Below, in pieces: positions 13,566-26,402 of a stretch of 64,000 bases of DNA. The notes under the pieces were generated by a model, which ran no database searches, had not been told where the DNA came from, and saw nothing but the letters and a program-made list of their open reading frames with translations. How positions within the stretch are numbered: position 1 is the first letter of the stretch; every line of letters begins with the position of its first letter. The translations under genes were made by a program, and so were the position numbers. This stretch comes from Opisthocomus hoazin. Lineage: Eukaryota; Chordata; Aves; Opisthocomiformes; Opisthocomidae. The stretch covers positions 23,877,979-23,941,978 of the forward strand of contig NC_134421.1 in NCBI RefSeq assembly GCF_030867145.1, in the 5' to 3' direction.

Positions 13566-13571
13566 AATAAA
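13566..13571 (+). promoter_or_regulatory. LUM: Proximal candidate poly(A) signal of LUM
   Basis: Canonical AATAAA about 88 bases after the stop codon. It may give a short LUM mRNA form; usage is unknown. Confidence 0.4.
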
Positions 13572-14350
13572 ATGTCAATCTGCATATTATCCGTGCTATT
13601 TGTTAATATTTAGAATGCACTTGGCAACCTTAAGGAAATGTGTGCATATTTTTACAAATGGTTCTATTTAGAAAGCACAAGAATGACTAAATGTGGTGTA
13701 AAAAATGCCTTCATCTGGCTAGGTAAGTTGATGAAAAGCATTCAACTTCATAGAAACATATGTCCATGCATGCAATACATTCCAGCTGGTACCAGACTTA
13801 CATGGAAGTCAAGTGGGTTTCATAAAAGTGCTGAGCAGGATGGGCTAGCCTGTGTGTAAATACAAGATTTCTCTACAACCAAACTAACTTTCTTAATTAT
13901 TTACGCCTTTTTTGTACTGGTATTAAATACAAAGGAAAAAATAATTTAGCAATCTAAGAACAATTAAAATGTATGAAAATATGTTTTCAGAGCCCATGAC
14001 ATAGTTAAATTAATGGAATATGTGAAAGATAACAGGGAAAAAAATATTTTTCAGGTTAAAAAATTGTTTACTCTTCTTTTTGTCATACTTTCATTTAATA
14101 TTTCATGGTAAGATTTTTATCCATTGCTGGTATAGTTTTTATTTCAAAATAAGTCATATATACAAGTATTTTTATTCAATTACCTGCATGCTACTTTTAA
14201 CCAGATTGTAGAAAATAAAACATGCAAATACTATTTTTGTGTCCATAGGATTGTCAACTGTTACAGTCTTTCATAAATTGAAAAAAACCTTCAGATTATA
14301 GCAAGATAATCTAAGATATTCTATTAATATTAAAATTTATTGTAAGATTA

Positions 14351-14356
14351 AATAAA
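14351..14356 (+). promoter_or_regulatory. LUM: Distal candidate poly(A) signal of LUM
   Basis: AATAAA followed by CTGTTTTCTC, and T/G-rich sequence downstream. A near-perfect inverted repeat (TATATGTTT, 2-base loop, AAACATATA) lies at 14381-14400, close to where cleavage would occur. Confidence 0.5.
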
Positions 14357-14816
14357 CTGTTTTCTCTACTTTTAAGTTTCTATATGTTTGTAAACATATA
14401 GTTTAACATACTCCACTGCACTTGTGTTGGCCACTAAGTCAACGCCTTACGGAGTTTGCAGTATGGGAGTCACAGCACTATGAAATAGTGCAAATTAATT
14501 TCTCAGCATTTTCAAAAGAACAATGAAATCTCTCAGAAGTCACAGGCAATGAATAAAATCCAACCCTAGCTACCCATGATAGAGAGATGGTAGTATATTC
14601 TATCCTGGAATGAATATTCCAAATATTGTCAGCATCCTGGAACACACACTAAAATAAATGTGTTAGTAACTGAAAGCCATAAATGGCTTTCTTGCAAACA
14701 CAGATCTTCCCAGGGGTACTATTTTCTTTTCAACTACTAGACTATTAAATGCTCAAACAGAAACTCTTCTAGCTTCTAGAACAGAAGCAGAAACTATCAC
14801 CTTTGGAAAAAAAACC

Positions 14817-14850
14817 CACAAAACAAAACAAAACAAAACAAAAAAACCCA
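14817..14850 (+). repeat. (CAAAA)n simple repeat
   Basis: Several tandem CAAAA units flanked by A-runs and CCCACA motifs. Ordinary low-complexity DNA. Confidence 0.8.
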
Positions 14851-15629
14851 CACCAAAATGTTTAGTTGGCACATTGCCAGTTCCAGACATTCAGAATCAA
14901 TGCACAACTTGCAAAGAAATCCAGGACTAAAACAAAAGGAGAAATGCAGGAGGCAATAGAAGTATTTCCTTCCTTACTTTTGCCATTTTGGAATTCATGG
15001 GTGTTATGACTTTTTTTATCCAGATACAGGAAAGATTGAAAGTAACTTTTGTTACAAGTAAGCTAGAATTTTCACAGAAGAATAAAGTTTAAAATTGGGG
15101 CTTTCTGAGCACATTGGAGTGGGAATCACTATGGGATAGCACCTAGGTGTTACAACACAGGATAAGAAGAAAGAAGTGCATGTCAAAGACTCCAAAGAAT
15201 ATTAAAAAATATGTGGAAACAGCATTCAACTATTTCCAGAGAGGTTTTAACCCAACTGCCCCCTTCACAGGAAAATACACTAAACACGAAGACATCTAGA
15301 ACACAAACTGATGTGTCACCACATAGCTGTGATCTAGCAAACAGGACAGAAATGTATTCTTCTTTTCAATTTGTTTCAGCGAATCCATTATCTTTGTGCA
15401 AAATGAAACAGTGTGAACAGAAAGACTGAGAACCATCCACCCCAGGATAGAATAAAACCTGTTGATGAGGGTACTTTCTGCATGACCACATGTTGGAAAT
15501 AAAGCATCCACAGATGTTCACAAGGCATTTTGAAGTTCTCTTCAAAGAACAGAGTAGAAGGAAGCCCTCTGTCAAAATAACAGACTGTACCAATGATGTC
15601 CCTCAGAAACTGAGGAACTTTCACCTTGC

Positions 15630-15812
15630 AATGAGCACTTGGACAGCCCAGAGAGGTGGCAGCTGCCCCATCACTGGAAACATTCAAGGTTAGGTTGGAC
15701 AGGTCTCTGAGCAACTGGACGTAGCTGATCATGGCCCTGCTCACTGCAGGGGGAGTGGACTAGATGACCTTTAAATGTCCCTTCCAGTACAAACTATTCT
15801 ACAATTCTGTGA
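15630..15812 (+). mobile_element. Truncated CR1 LINE, 3' end
   Basis: The segment carries the CR1 3' untranslated landmarks in order: GGACAGGTCTCTGAGCAACT-like text, a CTGCAGGGGGAGTGGACTAG block, the GATGACCTTTAAATGTCCCTTCCA block and the terminal ATTCTGTGAT. CR1 is the dominant non-LTR retrotransposon of birds and inserts with severe 5' truncation. This copy has diverged in the tail (ATTCTACAATTCTGTGAT). No coding capacity remains, and the 5' edge is approximate. Confidence 0.8.
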
Positions 15813-17474
15813 TCTGTAAGAGAAAACAGCATTTGGCAGTACATTTTTCTCCTGACCACTTCTTTCCTGTCGTTCAGAAATTTCCATTTAAATGGGGAGA
15901 TAGAACATTGCATAGCTTGCTCTTCACATTATCTGTGAAAATACTGGAACATGAGGTTGGTCCTTCTGCTAAAAGAGAAATGGGACACCATACCTCTTTG
16001 CTTTCATATTGTGAGACACAGAAGTACAGGATTCTGCTTCTGTATTAGTGATTTGGTTTAAATCACTATAAAGACCGTTTAAGTTCCCAACAGCTACATA
16101 TCTTGCAGAAACAGATAGGCAACAATATACATGTACCTTAGTTCTCAGTTTATGAAAGCTACATGAATTGTTGTCTAGATACTAGACAGAAATGTAGGTA
16201 TTTGGGAACACTTAACAGAGCTAGAGTTTTGGACACAGTGTCACTGCAGTTTGCAGTTTCAGCCCTTCCTGGAAGTGAAGGTGATGGGTCTTGGTTATAA
16301 AGCCCTCAGCACTGTGGAGAATGGAAAATCATGATGCATATATCCCTGATCCCACCTAACCTGATCATATTATAAAATACTTCTGTGTACAGGTGCAAAC
16401 ATGTTACTTAAAAATAGGCAGACATGAACACATAAAAACACAGCTGCAACAGTATGGAGCCAGCAGACTGGGTAAATTAACCTGACCTAAGCTCTGTTTA
16501 GGGCTACATAATATGCAGCCTACAGTATAACTATACAATTTACTTACAGTATGTGTCTCCATCTTTTAGGTCAAAGTGGGTAAATTTGTCATGATATCTT
16601 CAGGTGAAAGTTCATATGCATGAAATTACAAAAATCCAGATGTTTTGGAAAGACGTGAATTTGAAAGCAGACATAAAAAGGAAAGTTTGCTACTAAGGTC
16701 ATGAAAAGCTATGTTACAATAACTACAATTTACAAAATCAGCAGACAAAAACCTTACCCACAAAATTTCAGGAACTGGGCTGGAACTATGTTTCCCAGCT
16801 GTTCACAAGGATAAAGTCACCTTTCAAATAAACTAGTATTTAAAAGACATTTTTCATATTAGATTAAATTACAGAAGTTCCCTAGAAGGAACAAGCAGTG
16901 ACTCATGAATTTTGGACATACACCGGGAGCATAAACCCTGCATGCCCTCTACTGCTTTATAGAGCTGCATGGATCATGAAAGGTAGCCTGTGAGCAGTGG
17001 CTGATTACAGCTGTCCTTCTACTGAAAGGAACCTGGTGGGGTCCTATCCCTACTCTCAAACCTTCGGTTTTGCTGAAAGGGAATAAATAGGTAGGTGCTT
17101 AACATTAATTTATTGTGAAAACTGGGAACAAGAAAGCATAACACCATTAAAAAAGGCACTCTGAATTGTTATATGTACAGCTGCAACAAGCATAGACTGA
17201 AGACTGTACGGACTGTGAGGTTATAAGGCAAGAATGGAGTTCAGTGGACAAACACACTAAGATGGAAAGCTGCAAAGGGAACTTCCCTCAGCCTTTTGCT
17301 TTCCAGGCTATACCTGGTCACACCCCTTAGCCTCTCTCAGTATACCATATGCCTCAGTCCCATGATTTATTGCAGTCTTCCACTGCCTAAAAGAGCACTG
17401 TAAAAAAAGAGGCCAGACTCAGGGGTGCACAATGAAAGGACAAGGAAGCAAAGCAAAAATTTAGAAAGATAAAT

Positions 17475-17712
17475 TCAGGATGGACATCATACAAAGAAAT
17501 TCTTCACAATGAGTGTGCAAAGCACTGACACTGATGGCTCAAGGAGGTTGTGGCCTCTCCATCCTTAGAGATTTTCAGAACTTGCGTGGGCAGTGCCCTG
17601 AGGAACTTATCTGCCTTTGAAGTTAGCCTTATTTTCAGAAGGAGGTTGAACTAAACGACCTTCAGATGTTCCTTCAAAATCATTTATAATTTCTGTGAAT
17701 CTGTGGTTCTAA
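17475..17712 (+). mobile_element. Older truncated CR1 LINE, 3' end
   Basis: A diverged CR1 tail. It includes the GAGGTTGTGGCCTCTCCATC block, CAGTGCCCTGAGGAACTTAT-like text, GGAGGTTGAACTAAACGACC (from ...GTTGGACTAGATGACC) and a decayed ATTTCTGTGAATCTGTGGTTCT end. Its divergence suggests an older insertion than the copies at 15.7 and 54.4 kb. Boundaries are approximate. Confidence 0.72.
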
Positions 17713-20700
17713 GAATACTCGTAACCGATGGGGGAAAATATAAATTTTAATACCAGCTTTACAGCTGAAAAGTTTTGCATTGAATTCACATGGAAAATTT
17801 ATTGTTTCAGGTTCCAGTCCATAATTCAGACTCCCATAATAGTCATAAAATCATAACTCAGCTAACATTTGGATAGAGATTCCATAGGTAAAAACTGTGG
17901 AAACTTTCCTTCAATGTCCAGATGTCTGCAGCTGGCCTGCGCAAATCTGCTCCGATTTTGATGCTTGTGAGCCTCTGACTGCTGGCGATGAAGTCAGAGA
18001 TCTATCCCATCTGACTCTTCCATGTGCGGCAGCTCTGGCAGACATGTTAGATGGCTATAGAAAATAAGGGAAACAGTCTTACGGGTTACCATCCCAATGG
18101 ACAGAGTGGTCATAGGGGACATTTTGGTTGTGAACTTTTTTGCGGATTTAGATACTGGGTAAAAGACTCTCAGTCTATAAGAAAATAACTTAATGAGTAA
18201 GCTATATAGTGTTCATGGACAAATATCTCTTAAACCTTCTCTACTTAGTGTGAAGAGTTCAACATTAATAATCACAGAGAAAGAAAAGGAGTGCTAAATC
18301 TATATTTCGGGGCACCCAATTTGAATGTGGGAATGTCAGGTTCAAGTGCCTGAGCAAATGATCACTTCATTATGCAAAGCAAAACATCCTTAAAAGAAGA
18401 GGCTGAACACTTTTAATCATAATACACTCCACAGACTCTGAGATAAAGTTGTGATTGTGGGATAGATGGAAAATAATTGTTCCCATATCTCCACGTGCTG
18501 GAACCACAAGAAGGATCCCACCAGTCTTCTTTCAGAGGTGACCTGCCTGAAGTGTCCAGATGGAATGAGTTCGGAGGTGAGACTCAATCGCTCAAGGCTG
18601 TGCTCACTAAATCACATAAACACTTTGCCCTGAAGATTTCAGGTTGGTTACACTAAATTGACCTCATTTTGACAGCTTTTGTGGTCCCTTCAGATTCTAG
18701 CTGGGTTTTTTTTGTCAGCATCTGTATCCCTCCATCAAAGTATAGGAAGGTATAGGCATATAATCAAGAGTTCAGGATTTCAGTGGGTAGCAGCATATCT
18801 GAAAAATTACTACTTTTAGCTGTTATAAAGCATGATTCTTTGTGTAACCCCATCTACGTGTTTGGGGGGGGGTTATCTTTCTTTTCAGAATTTGAAATCT
18901 TAATCTGCAGATAAGAAACCGCATTTATAACAAGTCTTGCTTACCTAAATAATTATTATATAAGTATAATCCCCCTTATGCAGTATCTCTGTGGTACAGC
19001 ATACCTTTGTATTCTGAAATTGCTAAAGAAAAGCAGAAAAAAAACTTCTTAATTAGAAGGCACTGAAGAAATGAAGCAAATGCATGAAAGGAAAAATATT
19101 ATTTATAGTCCAGATGACAGTGTGGAAGCACAGGGATTTGATCAAATGCACCTGACTTACGAAAAAGAGAAAGCTTTATTTTGGAAAAAGTACTACTGTT
19201 CTGGAAAAAGAGGGCAAATCAAACCCCCCTTACAAGGAAAGAATTCTTCAGTGACACTTTGAAAAACAATGTCTAAATCCAATGTTATGAGATGTTTAAA
19301 AATATTTTTAAATGTTCATGAAAAAAATCCCACTTTGTTTAAAATTGTTTAGAAGTTCTGCCTATACCTTCTAACAGATCTGGTTGTAACAGTTAATCCA
19401 CCATAAGATCATTTTGATTAGCCTATAGACCAAGTTTTTTACTACTTTCTCAGAATCAGACTCTGTAAGTGGGGTTGTTTTTGTTCCCCAAGGAACAGGA
19501 ATGAATTTTGGTGAGATAAAGCAGACCAAGTCTGGGATACCAATGTGAATTGTAGCACTTTTCTTTGCCAGAAAACATAACTAGCTGCTTAATAGTACAG
19601 AATTTGCTGACTTTAGGCTTCTATCTTTCATCAGACATGCAAAACCTCACACACCTCATATCCCTTAAGGAACTGCTTGCTAGGTCCACCTCTGGGCACA
19701 GCTGCACTGGGAAATATGCATTTTCTTAATAGACAGACGAACTAATTGCTGGGGTTGATGCACTGGCACTCAGCAGAGAAAGACACTACTGTACCACTAA
19801 CCTGGAGAGCTACCATGCCAGGAGTTCCATGCTAGTATGCAGGTTACTGCTCCGGTTTTCTTTCCTACTGCAGCTCAAATAGTTCTTGTATTGCTCAGTT
19901 AGCACAAGGGTTTATGGCTATGGATGTGACTGAGTTACCATGGAGCCTTTGGACCTGCAAAAGTGAATGGGTGGTTAGATTTAACTATACAGGCAGCTAT
20001 GCTGTGCAAAAAGAGCATTTTGGTCTTTATCCCTTGTTTCCTAGTGTGGGTTAAAGCATGCAAGACAGCAGTGTTATCTGGTCAACCTGACCAGAGCACA
20101 TATTCCAAAAATCACAAGGACACTTTGGAATACATTGAATAATATCTGTAAAAATGTGTTTCTATTGAAGATAATGATTTTACTGAAACATGCATAAGAC
20201 TTCAGACCGAAGTACTGAAAGTCTTTAGAAATTTCATACATTATAACCCAATTTAATATAAGTTATCCTTAAGATAAACAAGGCCAAGTGCTGTCTTTCA
20301 AAATTCCTGTTTTCATCAACATTACGGTATCTCATTGTGTGTATCTGTGATCCATCTTAATCTGTATACTGGTTTCCAAACTCAATAGACAAATATTTCC
20401 TGAACTTCCTGTTTAGACTTCATCATTGCAACCATTTTGCTGCCAATAAAATAAACTGTAATAAATTCTCAAAATCATGTAAGAGGTTGCATTGAATTCA
20501 AGAAGAATTTGTGATTCTGTGTGTAAAAATGAGATGGTTTTATTCAGATTCCTAAGTTTGGGTAAGAAAAGTCATCCTCAGCAGCGTTTTCATTCCCTCC
20601 CTAGATTCAAAATGATGACAGTTATGTTGTTCTCAATGAAAACCACAGTCCTGAGGTGAAGTGTGTGCTATATATAGAATGAGGGAAAGAACTAGGCATT

Positions 20701-23700
20701 TATGTCTGGAATTCACAGCAGCCAACATGATGAGTGGGGAATCATCTGAGATATGAGTAGCCAATGCTGGAGCACAGCCCTGACTGTTAAGAGCCTCTGG
20801 AGCACTGCACAGTGCTTGGATAGGGATGGATGCATGAATTCTCCCTGGAGCTGGGTTCCAGAGCTGTCGTCAAAGAAAAAGGTGGTGTCAGTTGGCACCA
20901 AAGTGCTGTGTGTTGAGGACTTTTATCTATAGTGTAAAAAATTAGTTTCAACATGTTCCGTCTGAAAGGATAATGAGTGATGAGTATTCACAGTGAGTGA
21001 GATTCTAGATTCAAGTCAAGACTCTGGAAGAAAACCTGAGTGCTTTGGGAAATGCCAACTCTCAAAAATTATGACTAACATGACAGTTCAAAAAAAAAAT
21101 CACACATTCTAATGCTTAATTCCAGTATTTGCCAAAGAGTATCCACATTAAAAATCAGACCAAAAAATATTACCATTAACAGAGAACAAAATAAGGGCTG
21201 AGTTTTCATATAGCTTATGCCATTTGGCTTTTCTTTTTAAACATTGAAAAAGCACCTGAACTTGAATTTCTCATCTGGAAGAATCACTAAAGCAGAGCTT
21301 TATTATAAGGGAACTAAAATATTTTTTTCATTACGTTGTGGGAGTACTCATTTATGAAACCCTTGTCATTTATTTTAGAGGACAGACCTATCTGTAAGTC
21401 TAAGCTTTTCAGAATTCATTATCTTATTATAGGAATCTAAATTGAAGACAAATTCAAAAATTTTTGTACTTTTTTAACAACAGAATAGAATAAGAGAACA
21501 AAAGTAATGCTAACACCTAATAGCTTGTTTTCACTATCTTTATGCTATCTTAGAATATTTAATCCATGATGGCTTACTTTTCAAAACTGCAGATCTACAG
21601 AATGGGCATCAGATGTCTAATTCATGTTTTACTTTACCATTAGTTGCCTGGAAAATATTAATCATCTAACTAGCCACATGTAGACCCAAGAACTCAATGT
21701 ATGTGTGCAATTGATAAATGCATGTTTGATATTAAATTTAAGATACATTTAGTATATATGGTTGCACATCTAGCACATTAAACACTGGGTCCCTGGGTAG
21801 AATAGTTTTGTTTCAGTGTTGAAATTTTTGAAAGCATGAAAATAAATTAAGGTAAGAGATTGACAGCCATATTTACATAGTAGGTAAACTAAACCTAGCT
21901 AGCCAAGATAAATACCAGATCTTGGCATTGTGTCACAGAATCTTTATGGTGTCACTGTGGTAAAGAGCTCAAAATAGAGAGAGAAAGGGAACAGACAGCC
22001 AAAAAAATCCTTAACGAAGCATATTCAGGAGAGCACTGTATTTCCCTTAAAAGCTGAGCTATTTTCCATAGTCATTCTGTTCTGAAAAATGTTGCTCTGC
22101 AACTATCTCTTTAAGCTGAACTACTCGGTTTTCACTCTGGTTTTTACAAGGGAGTGAAGGTGTGCAGAAAGTGAACTGCTAGAAATTTACTTCTGGGTTT
22201 TAGAATAGGATCTCATCTTCTTAAATTGTATATATACAAGTGGGAAGGTGACATCTGCATTTCAGAAATTAAGCCAGCCCAACCATTTTCCACAGTTCCT
22301 TTAAATAATGTCTCCTGATCTAACCTAACAATTCCCCAGGTAAACTCCTTATACTTCAGCTGCCTGCATATGCACAGAAATGCCTACTTAAATAAGAGAT
22401 GCAATTTCTCCCACTGAGAGGTCTAGGTAAGCAATTTTAGTCTTCTAGGAGAGGTGTAAGGCGCCTGCTCCTAAGTCTGTTTTGATTTTATTTCTCATTG
22501 GAATTATGTAGAATAAAATGCATCCGTAGCAGCAGCGTCTGGAACATCTGTGCTGGCCCCTTTGATCTATTTGCACTGTCCCTTGGGCTAACCTCAAGGC
22601 CTCACTCATCTGCTTTATTTTAGACTCTTTGGTCTTGCTGTCCTTTTGTGGCTTCATTTTAAAATCTGTAGCAGATATTATTAATTGGGATATATCACTG
22701 TCTGGTGATCAAAGAACTGGAAATAGAAGTTTTGTCTTTCTGACTCTGAGTAAAACTCAGAGCTTCCTACTCTATTTCAAGCAGCAATGCAAAAACAGAG
22801 AGAGATCACCACTATATTCAAATCTTCAGAAGTGAAAGAGGCAGATGGAACCCTTAGTAAATGTAAACATTTGCCTGAAGTGATCTGCACGGCTGTCTGG
22901 AGCTACCTGTAGAGTATATGGTGAAGGGTACATAAACTGGACTTACTTCTGCAGGTTTTGAAGGAATATCTTTTCTCTAGTCATCACGAGGGGAATTTAA
23001 GAGCATGTTTCAGATAAATTGGTTGTCTTTTGGAGCAAGACACCTAGCATTTTAGTAAAGTAGTACCCAAATTAGGCACAGTGCATTGCAGCCTTTGCTA
23101 AATGGAGAAGTCCACAGGGCTGGTAAATTAACTCTGCTTGCAGTATACTCCTGGGTTTGCTGGTGATGAACTATACACATGCTTGATGTTTAACAGACCT
23201 TGCTTTGTATTAAATCTGAGACATATGGCAGCCATTACTGAAAGCAAGAAATTTTTTCACCGTCAGCAACTTTGATGTTGAAACAGAACAACAGCTCTTG
23301 TCCATATCTCCTCCCAGTGGGTCTTTCTTAGTCTATCTTTTTAGCCTTTCCAGTCTTTCTCGAGCTTGTGGACTATTCGAGTCGCAAGCATGTACACCAC
23401 TCTGCTCTAGGAGATACTACCACCTCCTGCTGTTGTTGGTGTTCCTCAGTGTTTGATTTTTTTTAATACAGATTCTCTTATTACATTGCTTAACAATGAT
23501 GACGTGGATTGCCAGGAAGACATATGGAGCAAAAATTCTGTGATAGCTTGAGACATCTTCCTCAAACTAGAATACTCCCAGCAGTATATTTAAAAGGTCT
23601 CTAAAATTCACAGAGTGGGCATTCACAGTATTTTTACTGTAACAATTTTTGCACTTCCTTTTAGTGTCATGAAAATACCTTGCATACCGTTACCTTTTGG

Positions 23701-26296
23701 GACACTGTTCATGATCTCAGGAGCAGTTCATGTTTCACTGATATTTTTCTTTGATTGCTCAGCTTCACATGTTAAAAATTACTCCATTAACACAAAATTC
23801 TTAATCCTTTCTTACTGAAACTAAGGCTCTGGAAGGTGTCTCAAGTTGAATACTCAAAGCAAAATCCCTCACTAACCATTAGTCGTTTTTTAAAATCTTG
23901 GCCATGGTCTTTTATTAGTCTGTAAAATTTTATCACCATATATTGCACCCTGTAAATAATAAATGGTAACACCAGATGATGGAAGACAGAACAAAACAAA
24001 TGCGTGATTGAGAATTTGTGTGTAATCGTGAAGGTTTCCTGGAAAGCAGGCCTCTTTGTAAAATCTGCTTGGGCACCCAAGCAATCACTTGCTCTTGCAG
24101 AGATCTTTCCCAGACTTTTGAGAATACATACACATTACTGAGAAAGTCTTAGTAAATTTTTTGCTGTTTTCTTCTCCAGGTGAAAAACCGCTTCTTTGAA
24201 TTGGATGGCAGATGTGTTTTATAAGGATCAAATATCTGGCCTGCAAATCCACAAAGGGCAGACTGCAACGTGCCTCTCCCTTGTTGAACAGTAATTCATA
24301 CATATAGGCCCACTGCCTGTCACAAGGTAAACAGCAAGTCCCTCTGCCAGTGACTTCTGTGATAACATCACGAACATCTGTGCGTGATTAGCAGGTTGAA
24401 GGGTAAATTCAGACCCCCATGAAGTGCAAGATAAATCAGTCTTTCTTTTTTTGTTAAATGTGCAACATCTGGCAACTTACATTTAAGTGTGTCACAACAG
24501 ATATCTGCCACCAGGACTCACTATTTTAAACCCTTCAGTATAACATTGGTGAAGGTCTCGGCTTGTTCTTTAATGGTGGACAGACCTCAGCACCTCTGTA
24601 GCCTCTCTACACAGTCTGTGCAGATTTAGCACAAATGCAAACCAGTTTTACATTGCACTGCCTAGATTTCTCAAGAATCATAGATACACTTTTCATAGTG
24701 AAACCTCCTTAAATCATTCACAACTGAACACACAACTATTTTAACCTTCATACAGTGGTGCCCTCACCTCTCCCCAACTCTCTTCTCTGGAGTCCAGATG
24801 AAAAGCTTCTTCATCATTAATATGTGGTACCACATCTGCTGTGGGAGGACAAAGGAAAAGTTTTCAGGCCTAGTTTGTAAAGTGACACTTATAATGAAAG
24901 TGTTTATACATTACATCATTGTTATACTTTTGTGCTTATAATTAGTACTTCTGCTTAAAGCTAGACTCTTTATTTTTAGGTATAGATGTAAATTATTTTC
25001 ATCTAGTTTAAGATTTTTAAATATACATCTTAGTATGCATGAAGGAATCAATTTTATACCTGGCTTATAAGAAAGCCCTAATAATCTTTAAGAAAAGTGT
25101 CTGGAGTTCTAGCAGAGTGAAACACTTAAGCACTTGTTTTATTTTTAAGTGCATACTTAAACCATGTAAAAATTACTGGTACTGAGGCTGTATTTTTTTT
25201 GCTAAATAAAAACCAAAGTAATAGAAACATATACTTATGAACAAAATCTTTTGATGTGTTTAACATTAGCCCTGCTGAAATCAGTGGAAGATACGCCTGT
25301 ACTTAAGGGCTTCTTTCCTTCTTTTGATTACTTTTTTTTTTGTCTACTCTACTTCTATTCTTCTTTTGAGACATTCTTTGTTTAGGAAGGGAAGTACTAA
25401 ACATTGTGAAATAAGCTGTTAGAAGTTTTATTATTAAAAAAGAGTAGGTAAAACTGAATTAAAATAATTATATAAATAAGTTTTGTAACTAATATAAACT
25501 CATAAAAGGTATCAGGATATGTTTTGTTTCCAGCATTTTCATTAGCTATTTCCTTGAAATATTTATGCCATTGTTCTGGCTTCGAACATAGATAGTTTTC
25601 CTGATACTAAGGTGTTACTTTACTTTTGGACTAAAAAAAATAATAAAAATCCTTCAAAATACTTAATGTGAGAAATACGTGTCTATGCCTTGGAGAGCAA
25701 GTTGGCTGGAAACAGTTTACTTTAGATCAATAATAAAATAAGATATTTAATTGGTGCCTTCATAATTAAAAACAGACGTCACTTCAGGAGACACTGGAGA
25801 ATATGAAAAATTTGTAGAAATATATGTGAATATATCTCTGGACAAAAAGGAAAAGGCATGGCTTAATCCCTAAAGAAATGAAAACATGTTATTAAAACAT
25901 TCCTAGCAAATGCTTTTGCTATCTTCTTCTCCTAATAGAGAATTATGTCTTTAAATGGCAGCATCTGCATTTGATAAAAATCAAATAAAATATTTCCGTA
26001 CAAACAGATGGCACTGTTTTTAATTCTTTGTGGCCAGTTCAGGTATTATGAGAATGAATTATGATGTAAGCAAACTTTGCGTGCAAAGTATTTTTTGACA
26101 AAAATTTTGAATAAAGTTACACTTTGTGTTACCTGTTTTATCTCAGCCCGTTCCTCTCATCTGTTAAAACATAAAAATCAAATGCGTTCAGCTCTGTGGC
26201 TGCTTGATACTTAAGTCAGGATTTGCTGTCTTTTCCTGCCTAGGTGCTGAGGTGCCTTAGTTATTTTAGGGGTTAAAAGCTGTAGCCACTGATGCG

Positions 26297-26305
26297 TATA
26301 TATTA
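26297..26305 (+). promoter_or_regulatory. KERA: Candidate TATA box of KERA
   Basis: TATATATTA lies about 30 bases before a plausible start (near 26328) and 97 bases before the strong donor at 26403. The spacing fits a short untranslated first exon, as keratocan genes have in other vertebrates. Confidence 0.55.
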
Positions 26306-26327
26306 GGCTGTATTCATAGAACACGGC

Positions 26328-26402
26328 TTGTAGCCTGCCTCAAACTATTACAGTCGAACAACAGTGACCAATAGAAAGAGAAGAAGATCCAAGAAAGCTG
26401 AG
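26328..26402 (+). other. KERA: Probable KERA non-coding exon 1 (5' UTR); start tentative
   Basis: The coding exon of KERA begins only seven bases before its ATG, so an upstream 5' UTR exon is needed. A TATA box at 26297 followed by the donor CTGAG|GTAAGC (GT at 26403) gives a ~75-bp exon with no ATG-initiated frame of note. The 5' UTR intron would then be 26403-27933 (1531 bp). The transcription start is inferred from TATA spacing. Confidence 0.55.

Larger units (their letters stand above)
13479..14376 (+). other. LUM: LUM 3' UTR (end tentative)
   Basis: This AT-rich trailer follows the LUM stop codon. Two AATAAA signals suggest alternative ends: one at 13566-13571, only about 90 bases after the stop, and one at 14351-14356. 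The longer form would give a ~0.9-kb 3' UTR and an mRNA near 2 kb, in line with lumican mRNAs in general. The exact cleavage site cannot be read from sequence. Confidence 0.5.
14377..26290. other. LUM-KERA intergenic region
   Basis: About 12 kb of AT-rich DNA with no coding exon I can support. It holds a (CAAAA)n simple repeat near 14817-14850 and two + strand CR1 fragments, near 15630-15812 and 17475-17712. The longest open frames are under 120 codons and have no family resemblance; one of them on the - strand is antisense to the first CR1. Corneal and mesenchymal enhancers for KERA or LUM could lie here, but none can be read directly. Confidence 0.6.

Noticed and set aside
15388-15744. 118-codon - strand open frame
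   Set aside because: Much of it is antisense to a CR1 3' tail, and there is no protein family resemblance.
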